Assembly (NCBI RefSeq): GCF_001590865.1
Contig: NZ_BBUY01000006.1
Coordinates: 94,955-141,624 of the forward strand
DNA length: 46,670 nucleotides
From: Streptomyces sp. NBRC 110611
Lineage (GTDB): Bacteria > Actinomycetota > Actinomycetes > Streptomycetales > Streptomycetaceae
Reading direction: 5' to 3'
The number at the start of each line of letters is the position of its first letter. Positions within the stretch are counted from its first letter, which is position 1. Position numbers and translations under genes: made by a program. The notes beneath the pieces are model-generated. The model saw only the letters and a program-made list of their open reading frames with translations. It had not been told where the DNA came from and did not search any database. Of this stretch, positions 14,532-23,130 are shown in pieces.

Positions 14532-15811
14532 TGGGCATTCGAGGCCGGATCGCCCTGGCCATATCAGGTATGACGGCACTGGCCGCGGTGGTGCTGGGCA
14601 TCGCCGTGCACCACATCGCCGGTGCGGAGCGGGAGCGCGCGGCGCGGGCGGCCGCGGACGACCGGCTGAGTGCGGCGCTGCAGATCTACGAGCGGGCCGG
14701 CACGCCGGTGCTGGGTGCGCAGCTGGACGATATGACGTTGCCGTTGCCGCTGCGCGAGGCGGTGTTCAAGGGCAGGTCGGGCACGTACGTCAGCGGTGGT
14801 GAGGATCCGCGGGTGTGGGCGGCGACCGGGGTGGGGGACCGGGGCGGGAGCGCCCCGGAGCGGACGCTGTCGGTGTCGGTGGCCTATCCGGACGACGATC
14901 CGACGCAGGAGGCGCTGGACCGGGCGCTGGTGATCGCCGGGTTCGGCACGGTGTCGTTGATGGCGGTGGTGTCGTGGTTCGTGGCGCAGCGGCTGTCGCG
15001 GCGGCTGCGGCTGAGTGCGGCGGCGGCGCGCCGGATAGCGGCGGGGGAGGCGCCGGACGCGGAGGCGCTGGCGAGCAGCGGCCGGGACGAGGTGGCCGAG
15101 CTGGGCCGCAGTGTGCATCACATGGCGACGTCGTTGGCGGCGCGGGTGGAGGCGGAGCGCGAGTTCACCGCGGATGTGGCGCATGAGCTGCGGACGCCGG
15201 TGGCCGGGCTGGTGACGGCGGCGGAGCTGCTGCCGGAGCCGCGGGCGGTGGAGATGGTCCGGGACCGGGCGCAGGCGATGCGGCGGCTGGTGGAGGACCT
15301 GCTGGAGGTCTCGCGGCTGGACGCGGGCGTGGAGCGGGCGGATCTGGACGCCTGTGAGCTGCCGTCGCTGGTGCGCGGGATCGTCCAGCGGGCGGCGCGG
15401 CAGCGTGGGGTGGACGAGGTGTCGGTCACCGTCGAGGGGGAGCCGCGGATCGTGGAGACGGACCGGCGCCGGGTGGAGCGGGTGCTGGTGAATCTGCTGG
15501 CGAACGCGGCGAAGCACGGGAAGCCGCCGATCGAGGTGGTGGTGTCCGGGGCGCGGATCGTGGTGCGCGATCACGGTCCGGGGTATCCGGCGGAGCTGTG
15601 TGCGGAGGGCCCGCGGCGGTTCCGTACGGCGGCGCCGGAGCGGGGTACCGGGCACGGTCTGGGGCTGACGATCGCGGCCGGGCAGGCGGAGGTGCTGGGG
15701 GCGCGGCTGGACTTCGGCGCCGCCGCGGAGGGCGGCGCCGAAGCGGTCCTGGAGCTGCCGGACCTGGCGGAGCAGGAACCGGCTCCGGCGGCTACAGCCC
15801 CAGGTCCTTGA
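14528..15811 (+). CDS. Orphan sensor histidine kinase (HAMP-HisKA-HATPase)
   Basis: This 427-residue protein has TM1 near 7-30, an outside loop to about 130 and TM2 near 133-152. It then has a HAMP segment, HisKA with phospho-His219 in DVAHELRTPVAG, and an ATPase domain with LVNLLANAAKHG (N-box), VVRDHGPGYP (G1) and GTGHGLGLTIA (G2). The architecture is EnvZ-like. Start is GTG at 14528 (GTGA overlap with the upstream stop) or ATG at 14531. No response-regulator gene is adjacent, which is unusual for this class. Its 3' end overlaps the convergent peroxiredoxin gene by 20 bp. Confidence 0.9.
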   Translation: MMGIRGRIALAISGMTALAAVVLGIAVHHIAGAERERAARAAADDRLSAALQIYERAGTPVLGAQLDDMTLPLPLREAVFKGRSGTYVSGGEDPRVWAATGVGDRGGSAPERTLSVSVAYPDDDPTQEALDRALVIAGFGTVSLMAVVSWFVAQRLSRRLRLSAAAARRIAAGEAPDAEALASSGRDEVAELGRSVHHMATSLAARVEAEREFTADVAHELRTPVAGLVTAAELLPEPRAVEMVRDRAQAMRRLVEDLLEVSRLDAGVERADLDACELPSLVRGIVQRAARQRGVDEVSVTVEGEPRIVETDRRRVERVLVNLLANAAKHGKPPIEVVVSGARIVVRDHGPGYPAELCAEGPRRFRTAAPERGTGHGLGLTIAAGQAEVLGARLDFGAAAEGGAEAVLELPDLAEQEPAPAATAPGP

Positions 15812-16259
15812 TGATCTTGGCGACGTGGCCGGTGGCCTTGACGTTGTAGAGGGCGCGCTCGACCTTGCCGTCCTCGTCGACGATGACGGTGGAGCGGATG
15901 ACGCCGGTCACGGTCTTGCCGTAGAGCTTCTTCTCGCCGAAGGCGCCGTAGGCGGTGAGGACCGTCTTGTCAGGGTCGCCGAGGAGCGTGACCTTGAGGT
16001 CCTCCTTCTCCCGGAACTTGGCGAGCTTCTCCGGCTTGTCGGGGGAGATGCCGATGACGTCGTAGCCGTGGCCGGCCAGGAAGTCGAGGTTGTCGGTGAA
16101 GTCGCAGGCCTGCTTGGTGCAGCCGGGGGTCAGGGCGGCCGGGTAGAAGTAGACGATGACCTTGCGGCCCTTGTGGTCGGCGAGCGAGACCTGCCGGCCG
16201 TCCGCGTCGGGCAGGGTGAAGGCGGGGGCGGTCTCGCCGGGCTGCAGTCGCTCGGTCAT
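15792..16259 (-). CDS. bcp: Thioredoxin-dependent thiol peroxidase, Bcp/PrxQ type
   Basis: This 155-residue peroxiredoxin has the peroxidatic and resolving Cys in TPGCTKQACDF (Cys45 and Cys50, the PrxQ CxxxxC spacing) and the YPAALTPGC active loop, where Thr replaces residues often seen as AST/DDT. It detoxifies hydroperoxides in the cytosol using thioredoxin. ATG at 16259 has an AAGGAG site upstream. The 3' end overlaps the kinase gene by 20 bp. Confidence 0.92.
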   Translation of the reverse strand: MTERLQPGETAPAFTLPDADGRQVSLADHKGRKVIVYFYPAALTPGCTKQACDFTDNLDFLAGHGYDVIGISPDKPEKLAKFREKEDLKVTLLGDPDKTVLTAYGAFGEKKLYGKTVTGVIRSTVIVDEDGKVERALYNVKATGHVAKIIKDLGL

Positions 16260-16460
16260 GGCTCTCCTTGCGGGGCGGTTCGGAGTGGGTGGGTGGCTCG
16301 GTCGGTACGCCCCCGACATTAGCCAGCCGGGGCGCGGGGCGGCCGCCGGGGCGGCGTGCGCGTGCGAAACGGGGGTGCTGTGGGGCGCGTCCGCAGGTGA
16401 GCTGACAGACTGGCCACCACGAATGACGCGAGATTGACGCGAGATGACGGAGGCAGCGCG

Positions 16461-16778
16461 GTGGCGGAGGCCAGGACCCCGGCGCAGATCGAGGCGGACA
16501 TCGCCGCAAGACGGCAGGAGCTCGCCGTCACGCTCGACGAGATCGGGGTGCGGCTGCACCCGAAGACGATCATCGACGGCGCGAAGGCGAGGACGATGGC
16601 CGCGGTGGACCGTACGGCGGGGCGGGCGTACGTGGTCGCCAACCGCGCGATCTCGGACGTCCGGGCACAGCTGGTGGCGGAGGACGGGGCACCGCGGCTG
16701 GAACGGATCGTTCCGGTGGCCCTGGTCGGTGTGGCCGTGGTGGGCCTGCTGTCGATGCGGGCCAAGCGGCGCCGCTGA
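16461..16778 (+). CDS. DUF3618 family small membrane protein
   Basis: This 105-residue protein starts with RTPAQIEADIAARRQELAVTLDEI, the DUF3618 signature, followed by an amphipathic middle and one C-terminal membrane helix (IVPVALVGVAVVGLL) with a basic MRAKRRR tail. The tail probably faces the cytoplasm. GTG at 16461 follows GGAGG at 7-8 nt. Function is unknown; such proteins occur near cell-envelope genes. Confidence 0.82.
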   Translation: MAEARTPAQIEADIAARRQELAVTLDEIGVRLHPKTIIDGAKARTMAAVDRTAGRAYVVANRAISDVRAQLVAEDGAPRLERIVPVALVGVAVVGLLSMRAKRRR

Positions 16779-16886
16779 CGGACGCCGCGCGGCAGCCCGC
16801 CGGACCGCCTCCCCGGACCGGCCCGGGGACCCACCCGGCCCGGTCCGCGGTGCGTGGCGGCGCCGCCGGGCAGGTACGGTCATGCC

Positions 16887-17237
16887 GTGAGCCCGAATAA
16901 CACCAAGGACACCCACGACAAGCTGCCGATCCGGATGCTGCACGACCGAGTGCTGGTCCGGACGGACATCCCCGAGGGCGAGCGGCGCTCGTCCGGCGGC
17001 ATCGTCATCCCCGCGACCGCGGCCGTCGGCCGCCGCCTGGCCTGGGCCGAAGTGGTCGCGGTGGGACAGAACGTGCGGACCGTCGAGGTAGGGGACCGGG
17101 TGCTGTACGACCCGGAGGACCGCGCCGAGGTCGAGGTGCGCGGTGTGGCGTATGTGCTGATGCGTGAGCGTGATCTGCACGCGGTGGCCGCGGAGCGGCT
17201 GGAGGGCGCAGAGGACTCGACCGGGCTCTACCTGTAG
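16887..17237 (+). CDS. GroES-like (Cpn10-fold) protein without a GroEL partner
   Basis: This 116-residue protein has the Cpn10 core: IRMLHDRVLVRTDIPEGERRSSGGIVIP near residues 12-40, then VVAVGQNVRTVEVGDRVLYDP and a final region with VLMRERDLHAV. No groEL gene is near. The mobile-loop equivalent (SSGGIVIPATA) is present. The start GTG at 16887 begins just after CATGCC. It may be a standalone co-chaperone variant; assembly and partner are unknown. Confidence 0.82.
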   Translation: MSPNNTKDTHDKLPIRMLHDRVLVRTDIPEGERRSSGGIVIPATAAVGRRLAWAEVVAVGQNVRTVEVGDRVLYDPEDRAEVEVRGVAYVLMRERDLHAVAAERLEGAEDSTGLYL

Positions 17238-17364
17238 CGGTAGCCCATTCTGCGGTTCTGCATCCCCTGCGGTTCGGTAACCCCTGCGGTTCGGTATCCG
17301 CGCGGTGCGGGCGGTGACCTGGGTCACCGCCCGTTTCGCTGCCCTTTGCTAGCCTCGGAGGCAT

Positions 17365-17407
17365 CCCGACGAGACGCGCCGTACCGGGTCAGGACAAGAC
17401 GACGCAC
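17365..17407 (+). ncRNA. Guanidine-III riboswitch (mini-ykkC-related, ykkC-III)
   Basis: The segment contains CCCGACGAGACGCGCCG, TACCGGGTCAGGACAAGACG and ACGCACCCC. It closely matches the actinobacterial guanidine-III consensus, with CGACGAG, GCGCCGTACC, GGTCAGGACAAGACG and a final GCGC-like segment that forms the pseudoknot. It lies 61 nt before a SugE/Gdx-type exporter gene, the usual target, so guanidinium should turn expression on. A ribosome-site mechanism is likely but not demonstrated. Confidence 0.88.
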
Positions 17408-17467
17408 CCCAGATGAAGCTGCTCGGGCTCCTGCGCGGAGCGCGAGCTCCTGCGTGGAGGTGCCGTC

Positions 17468-17788
17468 ATGGCCTGGATCCTGCTCATGGTCGCCGGTCTG
17501 CTGGAGGTCGGCTGGTCGGTCGGGATGAAGTTCACCGAGGGATTCACCCGGCTGTGGCCCAGTGTGTTCACGGGTGCGGGCATCGTCGCGAGCATGGTGC
17601 TGCTGTCCTGCGCCGCCAAGACCCTGCCGATCGGCACCGCGTACGGAGTCTGGGTCGGCATCGGTGCGGCGGGCGCGGCCGTCGTCGGCATGCTGGTCCT
17701 GGGTGAGCCCGCCACCGCCGCCCGTATCTTCTTCATCTGTCTGCTTCTGGTGGCGGTCGTCGGGCTGAAGGCGACGTCCGGCCACTGA
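17468..17788 (+). CDS. sugE: Small multidrug resistance family guanidinium exporter (Gdx/SugE)
   Basis: This 106-residue, four-helix SMR protein has the proton/substrate Glu13 in LLEVGWSVGMK, the Gdx-type signature (Trp16, Met20-Lys21), and GTAYGVWVGIGAAGA in helix 3. It works as an antiparallel dimer exchanging guanidinium for protons. ATG at 17468 has GGAGGTG 5 nt upstream. The guanidine-III riboswitch at 17365-17407 fixes the assignment to guanidine export rather than broad drug efflux. Confidence 0.93.
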   Translation: MAWILLMVAGLLEVGWSVGMKFTEGFTRLWPSVFTGAGIVASMVLLSCAAKTLPIGTAYGVWVGIGAAGAAVVGMLVLGEPATAARIFFICLLLVAVVGLKATSGH

Positions 17789-17821
17789 CGCGACGTCCGG
17801 CGGCCGGCCCGGCGGGGCCGG

Positions 17822-20032
17822 TCAGTCGCCCCAGTCCCTCTTCAGGCGCCAGTCCAGGTCGTCGTCCCCGGGGTCCGCGGTCGGGAAGTCGTTGGTGGGT
17901 TCGGTGGCCGGCGGGGTTTCCGGGGGGACGGTGGGGGTGCCCGGGCCGGTGGTCGGCGGGGTGGTGGGGGACGTGGTGCCCGGCCCGGTGCCGGTCGGGG
18001 AGGGGGACGGGCCGCCGGGGGTCGGGGAGGCCGGGCTTCCGCTGGCGGAGGGCGAGGCGCTGTCGGAGGGGTCGTCGGAGGGCGGGGGTTCGGCGCCGGG
18101 GGCGAGCTGGAGGTCGAAGTTGCGGGCGGGGCGGGTGCTGAGGGCGGCCGCGGTGTAGTCGGCCCAGATCTGGGCGGGGAAGTCGCCGCCGTTGACCCGC
18201 GGCAGGCCGCCGGCGCCGTACAGCGGCTCCTGTGCCGCGCTCTCCGGGTGCTGCCCCAGTACGGCGACGACGGTGGCGAGATCGGGCGTGTAGCCGGCGA
18301 ACCAGGCGGCCTTGTCGTTCTCCGCGGTGCCGGTCTTGCCGGCCGCGGGCCGCCCGGCGCCCTGGGCCGCGGTGCCGGTGCCGTTCTCGACGACGTCGCG
18401 CAGGATCGAGGTGGTGGTGTCGGCGGCCTCGCGCGGGATGGCGGTGGTCTCCTCGCGGTCGGGGAGCGTGAGGTCCTCGTCGTTCTTGGTGACCTTGTCG
18501 ACCAGGCTGTACGGCCGGTGGGTGCCGTGCTGGGCGAGGGTGGCGTACGCCTGTGTCATGTTCAGGACGCTGGGGGTGGCGGTGCCCAGGGCGATCGCGC
18601 CCCGGGACGCGGCCAGGCCCGGGGTGGCGGCGGGGATGCCCAGGTCGACGGCGGTGGCCTTCACCTTGTCGGGTCCGACGTCGATGCCCATCTGGGCGTA
18701 GACGGCGTTGACGGACTTGTCGGTGGCCTCGGTGACGGTGATCGGGCCGTAGGACCGGTCGTCCTCGTTGGCGGGGGCGAAGCCGGTGGCGCGGCCGTGG
18801 CTGACCGTCATCCGCTTGTTGGTGCCGTCGTAGACGGTGTGCGGGGTGATGGCGTCGCCGTCCTGGGTGGTGGAGTGGTGCTGGACGGCGGAGGCGAAGA
18901 CGATCGGCTTGAAGGTGGAGCCGACCTGGTAGTCGCTGCGGGTGGCGCCGTTGACGTACTGCTTGGCGAAGTCGATGCCGCCGTAGAGGGCGACGACCCG
19001 GCCGGTCCTGGGGTCGATGGAGGCGCCGCCGGCCCGGACGTAGCGGTCGACCGGGCGGGAGTCGTCGAGCCGGTCCATCAGCCGGCTGTCGACCGCCTTG
19101 ACGAAGGCGTTCTGGCGTTGCCTGCTGATCGTCGTGGTGATGCGGTAGCCGCCGGCCCGCAGGGTGTCCTCGTCGAGGATGTGATGGTCCCTCAGGTACT
19201 CCTTGACGGCTTCGACGAGGTAGCCGCGCTGGCCGGCCAGGCCGGGGGAGGTCTTGGCCGGCCGGGGCACGGGGAACCGCGTCGCGGCCCGTTCGCCGGG
19301 GCTGAGCCACTTCTGCTTGACCATGCCGTCCAGGACGTAGTTCCACCGGGCCAGCACCCGCGGCTTGTTCCCCGGATGGGCGGTGATGTCGTAGAGGCTG
19401 GGGGCGTTGAGGAGGGTGGCGAGGTAGGCGCCCTGAGCCAGCGTCAGCTGCTCGGCGTCGCGGCCGTAGTAGGCCTGGGCGGCGGCCTGGATGCCGTAGG
19501 CGTTGCGGCCGTAGTAGCTGGAGTTGAGGTAGCCGAGCAGGATGTTGTCCTTGGTCTCCTCGCGGTCGAGTTTGATGGCGATGAAGAACTCCTTGGCCTT
19601 GCGGGTCAGGGTCTGCTCCTGGCCGAGGTAGTAGTTCTTCACGTACTGCTGGGTGATGGTGGAGCCGGACTGCGTGCCCTTGCCGGTGGCGGTGTTCCAG
19701 GCGGCGCGCAGCATGGCCGCGGGGTCGACCGCGGACTCGGAGTAGAAGTCGCGGTCCTCGGCGGCGAGTACGGCCCGCTGGACGTGCCGGGGGACCTGGC
19801 TCAGCTGTACGTTCTGCCGGTTGACGTCGCCGTCGCGGGCCAGTTCCGAGCCGTCGGAGTAGAGGTAGATGTTGCTCTGTGCCTTGGCGGCGCTGTTGGC
19901 CGGCGGGATGTCGACGAGGAGGTAGCCGGCGATCAGGGCGCCGACGAGGAGCAGCAGGAACAGCAGTACGGTGCCGAGCATGGTGCGCCAGGTGGGAAGG
20001 GCGCGGCGCCAGCCTGTGCGTTGTCCGCTCAT
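17822..20032 (-). CDS. Class A penicillin-binding protein (bifunctional PBP)
   Basis: This 736-residue type II membrane protein has one N-terminal helix (about 19-40). A GT51 transglycosylase domain follows with the catalytic Glu in LAAEDRDFY (about 92) and STITQQYVKNYYL, then a transpeptidase domain with GSTFKPI (SxxK), SVNAVYAQ (SxN) and AGKTGTAE (KTG). The C-terminal 90 residues are a Pro/Ser/Thr-rich tail. I chose ATG at 20032 because of a GAGGAG site; an upstream ATG at 20101 would add 23 residues with no support. It polymerises and cross-links peptidoglycan outside the membrane. Confidence 0.93.
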   Translation of the reverse strand: MSGQRTGWRRALPTWRTMLGTVLLFLLLLVGALIAGYLLVDIPPANSAAKAQSNIYLYSDGSELARDGDVNRQNVQLSQVPRHVQRAVLAAEDRDFYSESAVDPAAMLRAAWNTATGKGTQSGSTITQQYVKNYYLGQEQTLTRKAKEFFIAIKLDREETKDNILLGYLNSSYYGRNAYGIQAAAQAYYGRDAEQLTLAQGAYLATLLNAPSLYDITAHPGNKPRVLARWNYVLDGMVKQKWLSPGERAATRFPVPRPAKTSPGLAGQRGYLVEAVKEYLRDHHILDEDTLRAGGYRITTTISRQRQNAFVKAVDSRLMDRLDDSRPVDRYVRAGGASIDPRTGRVVALYGGIDFAKQYVNGATRSDYQVGSTFKPIVFASAVQHHSTTQDGDAITPHTVYDGTNKRMTVSHGRATGFAPANEDDRSYGPITVTEATDKSVNAVYAQMGIDVGPDKVKATAVDLGIPAATPGLAASRGAIALGTATPSVLNMTQAYATLAQHGTHRPYSLVDKVTKNDEDLTLPDREETTAIPREAADTTTSILRDVVENGTGTAAQGAGRPAAGKTGTAENDKAAWFAGYTPDLATVVAVLGQHPESAAQEPLYGAGGLPRVNGGDFPAQIWADYTAAALSTRPARNFDLQLAPGAEPPPSDDPSDSASPSASGSPASPTPGGPSPSPTGTGPGTTSPTTPPTTGPGTPTVPPETPPATEPTNDFPTADPGDDDLDWRLKRDWGD

Positions 20033-20378
20033 ATCGGTGTGGACTCCTCGGCGGCCGCCGGAGGTTGTCCTGCGGCGGGGATGGGTGTCGTGTCGGGGCA
20101 TTCGCGCCGTACGCCGGAGAGCAACGGTCGCCCGTTGAAGGCGACTGCCGCCCGTTGGGCAACTTTCGCATCATGCGTCCCGGCCGGCGGGGGTGGCGCG
20201 CACCTGGGACCGCCACCTGACCGGCCGGATGGCGCCCATGCCTCACCCGAAAGGGTGGTAATTCGATGGTGCCCGCCGCGTCCGCGACTTAGGCTCCGGT
20301 GCTTTGGCGGCGGATACCGACGGGCGGATACCGACGGGCCGTCCGCCGCGGTACGGGAACGGGCGGGGGGAGCACGGC
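20033..20378. promoter_or_regulatory. Divergent promoter region, PBP versus ABC exporter
   Basis: These 346 bases separate divergent genes and hold no supported ORF. Nothing recognisable as an operator was found by eye. A short TACCGACGGGCGGATACCGACGGG duplication (unit ACCGACGGG, about 20317-20340) lies near the exporter start. Confidence 0.35.
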
Positions 20379-21176
20379 GTGTGGTACGTGGCGGTGGCGG
20401 CCGGCAGCTTCCGGCGGTACGCCACCTATCGGGTGGCCATGGCGGCGGGGGTGTTCACCAACACCGTCTTCGGCTTCATCCTCGCGTACACCTACCTCGC
20501 CCTGTGGGACGCCCGGCCGCACCTGGGCGGCTACGACCAGGCGCAGGCGCTGACGTTCATGTGGACCGGGCAGGCGCTGCTGGCGGCGGCCGCGCTGATG
20601 GGCGGCGGGAGCCTGGAGGAGCTGCTGGAGCGGATCCGGACCGGCGACATCGCGGTGGACCTGTACCGGCCCGCGGATCTGCAGGTGTGGTGGCTCGCCG
20701 CGGATCTGGGGCGGGCGGCGCTGCAGCTGGTCGGCCGCGGGGTGGTCCCGATGGCGGTGGGCGCGCTGGCCTTTCCGCTGGCGCTGCCCGGGGACGTGGC
20801 GACCTGGGGCTGGTTCCTGGTGTCGGTGCTGTTCGGGGTGGTGGTCAGCTTCGGACTGCGGTATCTGGTCGCGCTGTCCGCGTTCTGGCTGCTGGACGGC
20901 GCGGGGCTGGTCATGATCGCCGGCCTGGCCTGCCTGTTCTTCTCGGGCATGCTGCTGCCGCTGCGGGTCTTCCCGGGCGGCTTCGGCGAGGTCGCCCAGC
21001 TGCTGCCGTGGGCGGCGGTGCTCCAGGTGCCGGCCGATGTGCTGGTGGGGGTGCGCACCGGCGGCGCCCTGGTGAACGGGCTGCTGTTCCAGGCGGCGTG
21101 GGGCCTGGCGCTGCTGGCGCTGGGCCGGCTGGTGCAGTCGGCGGCGACCCGGAAGGTGGTGGTGCAGGGTGGCTGA
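20379..21176 (+). CDS. ABC-2 family exporter permease (first subunit)
   Basis: This 265-residue protein has about six hydrophobic helices in the ABC2-type (DUF990-like) pattern, starting SFRRYATYRVAMAAGVF. GTG at 20379 follows a G-rich site; upstream in-frame sequence looks non-coding. The next permease overlaps it by 8 bp and the ATPase follows, so the three form one exporter operon. Substrate unknown. Confidence 0.86.
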   Translation: MWYVAVAAGSFRRYATYRVAMAAGVFTNTVFGFILAYTYLALWDARPHLGGYDQAQALTFMWTGQALLAAAALMGGGSLEELLERIRTGDIAVDLYRPADLQVWWLAADLGRAALQLVGRGVVPMAVGALAFPLALPGDVATWGWFLVSVLFGVVVSFGLRYLVALSAFWLLDGAGLVMIAGLACLFFSGMLLPLRVFPGGFGEVAQLLPWAAVLQVPADVLVGVRTGGALVNGLLFQAAWGLALLALGRLVQSAATRKVVVQGG

Positions 21177-22032
21177 GACCCCTCCCGGTGACCGCCGGAT
21201 CCCCGGGTCCCGTCCCGGCGGGGGCCGGTTCGCCCAGGGGCTGTACGCGTACGGGCTGATCGTCCGGATGTGGGTGCGCTCCACGCTCGCCTACCGGGCG
21301 TCGTTCGTGATGATGGCGTTCGGCAACTTCGCCGCCACCGCGCTGGACTTCGTCGCGATCCTGCTGATGTTCTCGCACGTCGACGCGCTCGGCGGCTTCT
21401 CGCTGGCCGAGGTGGCCTTCCTGTACGGCACGTCCGGTGCCGCGCTGGGCCTGGCGGATCTGCTGCTGGGCAGCATGGACCGGCTGGGCCGGCGGGTCCG
21501 CGACGGCACCCTGGACGTCCTGCTGCTGCGTCCCGCGCCGGTCTTCGCGCAGGTCGCCGCGGACCGTTTCGCGCTGCGCCGGCTGGGCCGGATCAGCCAG
21601 GCCCTGCTGGTGCTCGGCTGGGCGCTGACCCGGCTGGACGTGGACTGGACGGTGGGCCGGGTGCTGCTGGTGCCGCTGATGGTGCTGTGCGGTACGGCCA
21701 TCTTCGGGGCGGTGTTCACCACGGGCGCCGCGTTCCAGTTCTGGGCGCAGGACGCGGCCGAGGTGCAGAACTCCTTCACGTACGGCGGCAACACCCTGTT
21801 GCAGTACCCGCCGACGGTGTTCGCCAAGGACCTGGTGCGCGGCGTCACCTTCCTCGTCCCCCTCGCCTTCGTCAACTGGCTGCCCGCGCTGCGCCTGTTG
21901 GGCCGTGACGATCCGCTGGGGCTGCCCGGCTGGGTGGACTTCCTGGGCCCGGCGGTGGCGGCGCTGATGTGCGCGGCGGCCGCGCTGGCCTGGCGCACCG
22001 GGCTGCGGGCGTACCGGAGCACCGGAAGCTGA
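21169..22032 (+). CDS. ABC-2 family exporter permease (second subunit)
   Basis: This 287-residue membrane protein has a cytoplasmic Pro/Gly-rich start (about 1-22) and then six helices. A conserved RVRDGTLDVLLLRPAP loop resembles the coupling region of its partner (RIRTGDIAVDLYRPAD). It starts at GTG 21169, overlapping the first subunit. Heterodimeric permease with the upstream protein is likely. Confidence 0.86.
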   Translation: MAETPPGDRRIPGSRPGGGRFAQGLYAYGLIVRMWVRSTLAYRASFVMMAFGNFAATALDFVAILLMFSHVDALGGFSLAEVAFLYGTSGAALGLADLLLGSMDRLGRRVRDGTLDVLLLRPAPVFAQVAADRFALRRLGRISQALLVLGWALTRLDVDWTVGRVLLVPLMVLCGTAIFGAVFTTGAAFQFWAQDAAEVQNSFTYGGNTLLQYPPTVFAKDLVRGVTFLVPLAFVNWLPALRLLGRDDPLGLPGWVDFLGPAVAALMCAAAALAWRTGLRAYRSTGS

Positions 22033-22057
22033 CGACGGCTCAACGGACGGAGGACGC

Positions 22058-23086
22058 ATGGGGAGCGGGAGCGGTGCCGCGGCGGAACGGCCGCTGATCG
22101 AGGTGGACGGGGCCGAGAAGGTCTTCTCGGTGCGGCGCAGGACGGGCCGGCTGCGCCGGACCCGCCAGGAGGTGCGGGCCGTGGACGGCATCACCTTCCG
22201 GGTGCCGCGCGGTGAGATGGTCGGCTACATCGGGCCGAACGGCGCGGGGAAGTCCACCACCATCAAGATGCTCACCGGCATCCTCACCCCCAGCGGTGGC
22301 CGGCTGCGGGTCGCGGGCATCGACCCCGCCCGCGAACGCACCCGGCTGGCCCGCCGGATCGGGGTGGTCTTCGGCCAGCGCACCACCCTGTGGTGGGACC
22401 TGCCGCTGCGGGACTCGTACGAGCTGGTGCGCCGGATGTACCGGGTCCCGGACGCCGTCTACCGCGCCAACCTGGACCGCTGTGTGGAGCTGCTGGACCT
22501 GGCCCCGCTGCTGGCCGTCCCGGTCCGCCAGCTCTCCCTCGGCCAGCGGATGCGCGGTGACATCGCGGCGGCGCTGCTGCACGACCCCGAGGTGCTCTAT
22601 CTGGACGAGCCGACCATCGGGCTCGACGTCATCAGCAAGGCGAAGGTCCGCGGCTTCCTCCGCGAGCTGAACGCCGAGCGCGGCACCACGGTCCTGCTGA
22701 CCACCCATGACCTGACCGATATCGAGCAGCTGTGCCGCCGGGTGATGGTCATCGACCACGGGCATCTGATCTACGACGGCGGGCTGGAGGGCCTGCGGGC
22801 GGCCGGCGACGGCGAGCGGACGCTGGTGGTGGACCTGGAGCGGGAGCTGCCGCCCATCGAGGGCATCCCGGGCGCCCGTACGGTCAAGGTCGACGGCCCC
22901 CGGCAGTGGCTGGCGTTCCCGGCGGCGCGGAGCGCGGCGCCGCTGGTCACCGCGGTCGCCGAACGCTATCCGCTGGTGGACCTGTCGGTGCGGGAGCCGG
23001 ACATCGAGGAGGTGATCGCCCGGCTGTACGCGGCGGGCGGCCGCCGGCCGGAGCCGGGACGGGAGTCCGGACGGCAGCCGGGCTGA
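22058..23086 (+). CDS. ABC exporter ATP-binding protein (NatA/DrrA-like)
   Basis: This 342-residue ATPase has Walker A GPNGAGKST, Q-loop FGQRTTLWWD, signature LSLGQRMRGD, Walker B VLYLDEPTIGLD and H-loop TTHDLTD. A C-terminal extension follows (about 245-342). It is 25 bp after the second permease and energises the exporter. The family includes drug and antibiotic self-protection exporters, but the cargo is unknown. Confidence 0.92.
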   Translation: MGSGSGAAAERPLIEVDGAEKVFSVRRRTGRLRRTRQEVRAVDGITFRVPRGEMVGYIGPNGAGKSTTIKMLTGILTPSGGRLRVAGIDPARERTRLARRIGVVFGQRTTLWWDLPLRDSYELVRRMYRVPDAVYRANLDRCVELLDLAPLLAVPVRQLSLGQRMRGDIAAALLHDPEVLYLDEPTIGLDVISKAKVRGFLRELNAERGTTVLLTTHDLTDIEQLCRRVMVIDHGHLIYDGGLEGLRAAGDGERTLVVDLERELPPIEGIPGARTVKVDGPRQWLAFPAARSAAPLVTAVAERYPLVDLSVREPDIEEVIARLYAAGGRRPEPGRESGRQPG

Positions 23087-23130
23087 GCGGCCGGGCTGAG
23101 CGGTCGGCTGTCCACGCACGGGCCCTGGTC

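Noticed and set aside
18248..21259. Very long plus-strand open frame across the PBP gene and first permease
   Set aside because: It is the antisense of the PBP and an alternative frame of the permease, Gly/Val/Arg-rich with no motif. Long shadow frames are usual at this GC content.
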